In this document: one piece after another, positions 19,447 to 24,134 of the stretch
Layout: each line of letters begins with the position of its first letter
Position numbering within the stretch: position 1 is the stretch's first letter
Origin: Phoronis australis
Taxonomy: Eukaryota > Phoronida > Phoronidae
DNA: 24,134 bases
Reading direction: 5' to 3'
NCBI GenBank assembly: GCA_002633005.1
Contig: NMRA01000585.1
Coordinates: 132,030-156,163 of the forward strand
Position numbers and translations under genes: made by a program
The notes under the pieces: generated by a model
What the model was told of the DNA's origin: nothing
Seen by the model: only the letters and a program-made list of their open reading frames with translations
The model's database searches: none

Positions 19447-20301
19447 GAAGGCGAAAGTCTCTCGTATCACCAGTTCTTAACCTGGAGATGGGTGGTGCTA
19501 AAACTGGAAAAATCCACAAACTCGAAGTTTAAAGAATTTGTCATGAGGCTGGTTGCCAACACAAAAACAGAATCAGTGCTCTTTTTAAACGGCCCTTTCA
19601 TTCTAACCTCGACTGCAAATGAGATTACTTTGATGACTACAGTGTCACCTTCCATTTACTTCGACATCCGTTAACTCCCAAGGCTAGAATGAACGGTTCA
19701 GTTAACTTTGCAGTATACATCAACGCTCCTCTAACAGCAGAGTTAACTCAGTATAAAAGGGTTTTAATTAATGGACACATGTATGCAAATAACTAGGAAT
19801 GCAACCTGAAATTGTCCTAAAATTAAAACTTGCAGTTAACACTTGAAACCCTGTCAATTGAAAAACTTTTTGTCAAAAACCTCCGGGACGCATTGTATGC
19901 CATAGCTAAATGATATATTCATACGCAGGAATGATGCAGTGCAAATTTCATAAGAAAAAATCTTGCATCTTGGTTTCGTATTCAGTAATTAATGTTGCAT
20001 CAAACAAAAAGCCTCAAGTTACTTTATGTGGATTGCCATTATTGGGTGATTCAAGTTTCCTCCCTTTCCACTGTTCTCGTACCATATGGAAAAAAATGTC
20101 AAAATGGGAACAAAATACATGCACGGATGTACCATACATACATACATATCAAATGATGAGATTTTGAAAGTGTTCTCCACAATAGAAATTCCAACAGAAT
20201 TTTTAATTCCATTTACATCACTTGGGAAGTCCCGTATACATGAATTCATTGTAGTGACAACTAGTACTATCTTCGCTTCGGACAATAAGTGAGAATTTAT
20301 G
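19447..20301. other. Stretch with unproven exon candidates
   Basis: On the minus strand, an acceptor TCTCATTTGCAG is followed by 131 bases open in one frame (two bases, then EVRMKGPFKKSTDSVF onward for 43 codons) up to CTCCAG|GTTAAG. That frame lies at about 19480-19612. It could be an upstream exon of the 16468-16843 gene, but its end phase does not join directly to the 16786 exon, so at least one more exon would be needed. On the plus strand a frame at 20086-20292 ends near a GTGAGA donor. Neither is recognised. Confidence 0.3.
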
Positions 20302-21805
20302 TACCATATTCGCCCTAATAAGTGCCCATGCCCATATAAGCACCCCCACGCATTTTCAGACTTATTAAAATAAGCACCCAGTCCTTGAACGCCATGTACA
20401 TGCGAAAAATGCCTTACCTACAGTTCTAAAATTCTAACAGTAACGTCTTCAGTTTATCAATAAGGTCTGACAGTCCTGAAAAAAATCATTGTGCGCGGAA
20501 TTTGTAGACCACGAGCCTCTCCGCTACGTCGGTAATTAGTTGTGACTATACACTTCAAACTTCCGCCGAGCTTCAAAAAAGGACGCAAAAGTTTTGCTGA
20601 TCTTGCAATGAACGTGTCCTATTATGGTCTGGCCTTTCAGAACAGACGCAGCGTACTTGTCAAAGAAAGGGATTGTATTGTATCTTTCCCGTACAGATCT
20701 TCTCCCTTAACAGGAATCCAAAGTTCTTTGTACATACGTGAAAACTGCGAATCAAAAACTAATAAAAACTTGACCTTTGTTAAAAGCACATGGCCAGGAA
20801 GAGCGCACTACATTCACATACCTGTCATTAAAGATTAGTCTTCAGGAACGATCTATTCATAAAACGGGTAGCATAGCATCGGCAAGAAATAAATACTGGC
20901 ACTTATTTCCGAAAGGTTCTAATACCATAAAAACGTTTGAGTTATTTTTAGGAGGAATTATTAAATTAGTAGTAACTGGTGTTTTTAAAGTCAAAATGAC
21001 CCACTGATAGAGAACACTTCCGCACCCTTACACCCCCAGAATCTCCCGAAAAATAACTGTTAGACTGCCACGCATCCAGTCACCCGGCAACTCAATATCG
21101 GCCTTAACGAGACAATTTCTTAACGTTTTTTAGCAAATGAGATCATCAAGTGCTAAAGGAAACATGTTCTGCTTTAAATACTGCTTGTTAATCTCCTTAG
21201 TTGCAATGCACACCTAGATCGTTACATCGCATTTATTCTAGCAAATGAACTCTGATGACACCAGCACATGCTTGCTCACTCACACAATACACAGACGAAC
21301 TTCAAAACAAACATCACGTGACACCAACATGTGTGTTCATCCAGAGATTTTTCTTGTGTTGCAGAGTACAATCTAGCGCAGATTTGGACTTGATATGCAG
21401 TTAATCCCAACTCCACAGAAACTTAAAAATCTTAAGGACGCTATTTTGAAAACTAACGGAGGACTTCAGGTAATTTGTTGAGTCAAAACTATAGTTTTAC
21501 TCAAGAATTCAAGTTGACCAATCAGCGATCGCGAGACAGCCATGCAACAGTCGGCGAGTTTTCACACTGGGATTTTCTGAAAAATGTAATTTAACAACAA
21601 AGTTTGAAAGCAATGCACTGCAAATTTGTAGAAAAACTGTCACAGGTTACAGATGCGTCATAGATCTAGTAAATTTGATGAATTTTAGCTTACGATTTCA
21701 CTAGTTTTGGAGACTGGGTTTCAACCACATTTGGTTTATAATAAGAGACCTCCTTCCTGAAGTGAATTTCTAAGTGCCCTGGGCACTTATTAGGCGAATA
21801 CGGTA
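20302..21805 (-). mobile_element. Transposon-like element, copy B, inverted relative to copy A
   Basis: The left end TACCATATTCGCCCTAATAA and right end TTATTAGGCGAATACGGTA are inverted repeats, extended by AGTGCCC and GGGCACT. The body matches the reverse complement of 1305-2382 in order, including the GAAAAATGCCTTACCTACAG block, the HIRAN-like segment, the ACTTCAAAACAAAC block and the TTTGATGAAT block. About 0.41 kb (20822-21236) has no counterpart in copy A; it is either the original interior lost from A or a later insertion in B. No target duplication is obvious. Confidence 0.7.
20434..20753 (-). pseudogene. HIRAN-like domain fragment in copy B, frameshifted
   Basis: On the minus strand the order matches copy A. 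SRMYKELWIPVKGEDLYGK comes first (from about 20745). Then, after a frame change, comes a YAASVLKGQTIIGH segment running into VHCKISKTFASFF, which fits the HIRAN pattern N-x-D-K-Y-A and VGHVP better than copy A does. Then come pieces of the GEARGLQIPR strand and a final DLIDKLKTLLL with a stop at 20436-20434. Several frameshifts break it. A good acceptor-like tract (TTTTTGATTCGCAG) lies immediately upstream, so the segment may descend from a captured terminal exon. Frames read on the plus strand here are antisense shadows. Confidence 0.6.
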
Positions 21806-22848
21806 AATAAGATTTCATGTGAGTACACAAAACTGGTGTTACATTATTTTATTTTCAGAAACACTTGTAAGCAGTATAGTTGTTCTGTTTTAATCACCAG
21901 GTGTCTCTGCAAGTTCAAGATAATTTCAACCCAAAAATTACACACATTAATTTTAGATGCAAAATTAAGTCACTAAATACTACACCAGCAAGGAGCACGC
22001 ACTATGTTAAAAATGGCCAGTTCGCTATTTGGGCAAATGAACGAAGGACTGCTCGAAGAAAAAGTTTGATTACAGGAGTATCTGTTCGAGGAATTAAATA
22101 CATCGAAGGCTTCATAAGGTTCTCTCTATGCACGAAAAGTACTTATAACAACACGACTTGACATTTTAATCAGTGCGAGCTTCAACGTCTCCACTGGGAC
22201 CAGCTAGAGACGGTGGTCGCTGTATGCAAATGTTCCTTTTTTCCTCGGACAATAAGAAACTCCTTTGGGCGCACCCGGTGATAAAAAGTGTGTTTTTCAA
22301 AAGGTTGTACCCCGCAGACTTAGTGTAGTGTATTTAAAGAGATTATATATGAAACACACACCCCAGCAAGGGCAATCAAAATAAGAACAGAGTTATGTTT
22401 AACTCGACTCTTGCTGTAAATTGACTAGAATCCTGCATTTCCGGAAGAGTGTTGCATTTTAAAAGATATTCCCCAGGGGCACAATGCTGCAATGCACTTG
22501 CGCCTTTTTATTTTTTATGCGCTAATGTCGCAAAGACACAGTCCAAGAATATCCCTGGAGACTGGTCACTTCTTCCCCCGTCTATAACCAACGCCGCACC
22601 GATTCATTCTAATCTCAAAAACGGCAGCCTTCATGCGTGCTGGAACCTCCTACTGAGAAATTCCCCCATTGGCGTGATGGTATCAACCCTCGTCGATTAG
22701 AAGACAAGACACGACAAGACAAGTGAGCGACTCACACTCTTGTCTGTCTGACTCTGACTGAGTGAGCCAGGAACGAGGGAAGTCAACCTATAAAGTGAGT
22801 TAAGTGACTTGTAGCCATCAAATCGATGAGCACTAACGACAGAGTGCA
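21806..22848. other. Upstream flank of the PICALM-like gene; no certain gene
   Basis: A plus-strand frame from a possible acceptor (TTAATCACCAG, to 21900) runs to a stop at 22159-22161 with a basic, protein-like composition (WANERRTARRKS, SVRGIKYIEGF). It is not recognised and has no downstream donor before the stop. Near 22700-22735 a short GACAAGACA repeat faces TCTTGTCTGTC. Confidence 0.35.
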
Positions 22849-22856
22849 TATAAATA
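22849..22856 (+). promoter_or_regulatory. TATA-box-like element (TATAAATA)
   Basis: A perfect TATAAATA lies about 490 bases upstream of the PICALM-like start codon. If used, transcription would begin near 22880 and the 5' UTR would be about 450 bases and contain upstream ATGs. In AT-rich DNA such a match may be fortuitous, and PICALM-type genes often have TATA-less promoters. Confidence 0.3.
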
Positions 22857-23166
22857 GAATAAGACCGACTCACCTGAATATATTAAACAAAATCGCCAGA
22901 TTGTTGAAGAGTTATTTAGTCATAGTTAAGAAATTTTAGCGGAACAACTGACGAACCATTCAAAAAAGTCCGACCGGAAGTAAAATATCCGAATGACCTA
23001 AAAGGAGGGAGCGTAAAACGCTCGAAAAAAGAATGCAGTAGTAACTTGAATCATCCTCTGAAGACAAACCACTAGTTTAGAAACTCTATGAAACGTTAGT
23101 GAGCGTACAATCTGCACAACTTGCAATCGTTTATATGTTTTTATTGTTAAAATGAGTGATCCTTTA

Positions 23167-23175
23167 TCACGTGAC
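23167..23175 (+). promoter_or_regulatory. E-box of the MITF/TFE type (TCACGTGAC)
   Basis: TCACGTGAC matches the core of the MiT/TFE (CLEAR-type) binding site and lies 164 bases upstream of the PICALM-like ATG. MiT/TFE factors control lysosome and endocytic genes in animals, so the motif suits this gene. Function here is inference. Confidence 0.35.
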
Positions 23176-23227
23176 TTTCAACCTTTAGACGGAAAAAAAC
23201 GGATTTTACCGAAAGCATCGACAATCG

Positions 23228-23237
23228 GCCATCTTGG
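23228..23237 (-). promoter_or_regulatory. YY1-like site
   Basis: GCCATCTTGG (minus strand CCAAGATGGC) contains the AAnATGGC YY1 core, common near transcription starts of housekeeping genes. It lies about 100 bases upstream of the PICALM-like ATG. Confidence 0.4.
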
Positions 23238-23338
23238 AAATCGACCCGAACCCACCCCTTCGAAGCTAAAGGCATTTAGCAAGATTTTGAGGGCTTTGAC
23301 CTCAAAAAAGACACAGTTATTGTCAGGCGATACCAAAA

Positions 23339-23468
23339 ATGTCTGGCCAAAGTATCAAAGATCGTGTTTTGGCTGCCAAACACAGCATAGCTGGCCAGGG
23401 CCTAGCAAAAACTGTCGGAAAAGCTACGACCGAGGAGGTGATGGGGCCGAAGAAAAAACATCTCGACT
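23339..23468 (+). CDS. PICALM: PICALM/AP180-type clathrin assembly protein, first coding exon (ANTH domain N-terminus)
   Basis: The ATG at 23339 opens 43 codons plus one base ending at a consensus GTAAGT donor (23469-23474). The peptide starts [19 protein letters not shown] and ends [12 protein letters not shown]. This is the hallmark N-terminus of the ANTH domain of PICALM/AP180 (vertebrate PICALM has the same MSGQS start and MGPKKKHLD, followed by Tyr; here the exon ends on the T of the next codon). The inositol-lipid-binding positions known in CALM, Lys28, Lys38, Lys40 and His41, are all present at the same numbers. These proteins bind PtdIns(4,5)P2 at the plasma membrane and recruit clathrin and AP-2 to endocytic pits, sorting VAMP-type SNAREs. 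The rest of the ANTH domain and the clathrin-binding tail lie beyond the window. Whether it is PICALM- or SNAP91-like cannot be told; many invertebrates have one gene. Confidence 0.93.
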
Positions 23469-24134
23469 GTAAGTTTAATGCCGATGAAATTTAAAACGAT
23501 GTATTTCCGTTTGTCTTTTTGTGAAAATAACTGACAGCGGTGTCAAGTCAGTCAAGATGACAAACGTTGTCAGTTGTTGTATATTTCTTTTTTCATAGAA
23601 CCACACCATTTTCGTTGGCTGCACTGCCACTGCAGGTACCTTGTCCTTGGCTTAGTCACAGGTGTCTTTAGGCAATGACCATCGCCTCTGTTGGCTCTTA
23701 TAGGCGCTCCATACGCCGGAAGCTTTTCGGGGAATTATGCCTCGCACCGACTAAAACATCAAAGTCACGTTGTAATAAATACCTTTTGCGCATAGAGGAA
23801 GACCTTAAGAGTAGGGACGTGACAAAGTCTTATCTCATCGCTGATTGGCTTTTCCCAGATGTTGCGTAATGGCGATTATCGATTAGACAGCCATTGTTTC
23901 ACGGTGGCTATAGTATTTCCACTCTCTCTCCTCCAGAAACCAAGAAAACAGGGAACCACATTATTGATGACGTAGACAGTAAATTCTTCTAGGCATACGT
24001 CATTTTCTTTGTTGTGTTTTCCTTCTTGTTAAAGCATGTGACTGGTGAGAAGTTGGGGGAATTTTTCGCTCCTGTTTGACAGCTTGTATTTTGAAAGGTA
24101 AGCCATTGATTCTTATGAAATGTAATATGTTTTC
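23469..24134 (+). other. Start of intron 1 of the PICALM-like gene
   Basis: Begins with the GTAAGTTT donor and runs off the window. The next PICALM exon should begin by completing the Tyr codon and continue LIQ-like sequence; no such exon is present. A frame at 23675-23869 has no family resemblance. An inverted CCAAT motif (GATTGG) lies near 23843. Confidence 0.8.

Noticed and set aside
21518-23850. 12-base inverted match CCAATCAGCGAT near 21520 and 23840
   Set aside because: Inverted 12-base matches are expected several times by chance in a window this size.
1-24134. tRNA, rRNA, CRISPR arrays, bacterial operons
   Set aside because: No cloverleaf or rRNA-like sequence, no regularly spaced identical repeats with unique spacers, and the coding structure is eukaryotic.

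Overview
This window looks like a gene-sparse, AT-rich stretch of nuclear DNA from an animal, most likely a marine invertebrate. No bacterial operon structure or long open reading frame is present. The few convincing coding segments are short exons bounded by GT/AG splice signals. The rest is dominated by transposon remnants, inverted-repeat elements and a dispersed tandem repeat. THAP-like and HIRAN-like fragments of the kind abundant in cnidarian and other invertebrate genomes fit this, but the species cannot be fixed from sequence alone.

The clearest gene is at the right end. Positions 23339-23468 (+) are the first coding exon of a PICALM/AP180-type clathrin assembly protein, ending in a GTAAGT donor. 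The remaining 0.67 kb is its first intron, and about 0.5 kb upstream holds promoter-like motifs (TATAAATA, an E-box, a YY1-like site). On the opposite strand, 16843-16468 carries two phase-compatible exons of an unrecognised gene ending in a stop codon, with a possible ITAM-like double-tyrosine tail. Its 5' exons were not found.

Mobile and repeat DNA, left to right: a degraded 231-bp inverted-repeat element (856-1086); a 1.08-kb element with CGCCCTAATAAG-type ends carrying a broken HIRAN-like reading frame (1305-2382); a 175-bp MITE-like unit (3891-4065); an array of roughly 130-bp repeat units (about 6340-8812) interrupted by a 1,171-bp hAT-like element with a perfect 8-bp target duplication (7561-8731); a partial second copy of that element (9492-9817); two THAP-like gene fragments (10.4-10.6 kb and 12.4-12.7 kb); a 323-bp fold-back element built from a strikingly regular 20-21-bp motif (13264-13586); a 492-bp element with about 105-bp terminal inverted repeats and a perfect 8-bp target duplication (18629-19120); and a second, longer, oppositely oriented copy of the HIRAN-bearing element (20302-21805).

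Functionally the window is mostly the upstream flank of a PICALM-like gene plus the 3' end of a minus-strand gene, separated and surrounded by transposon debris. Long stretches (2.4-3.9, 4.1-6.3, 11.0-12.0 and 13.6-16.2 kb) show nothing I can support as a gene.
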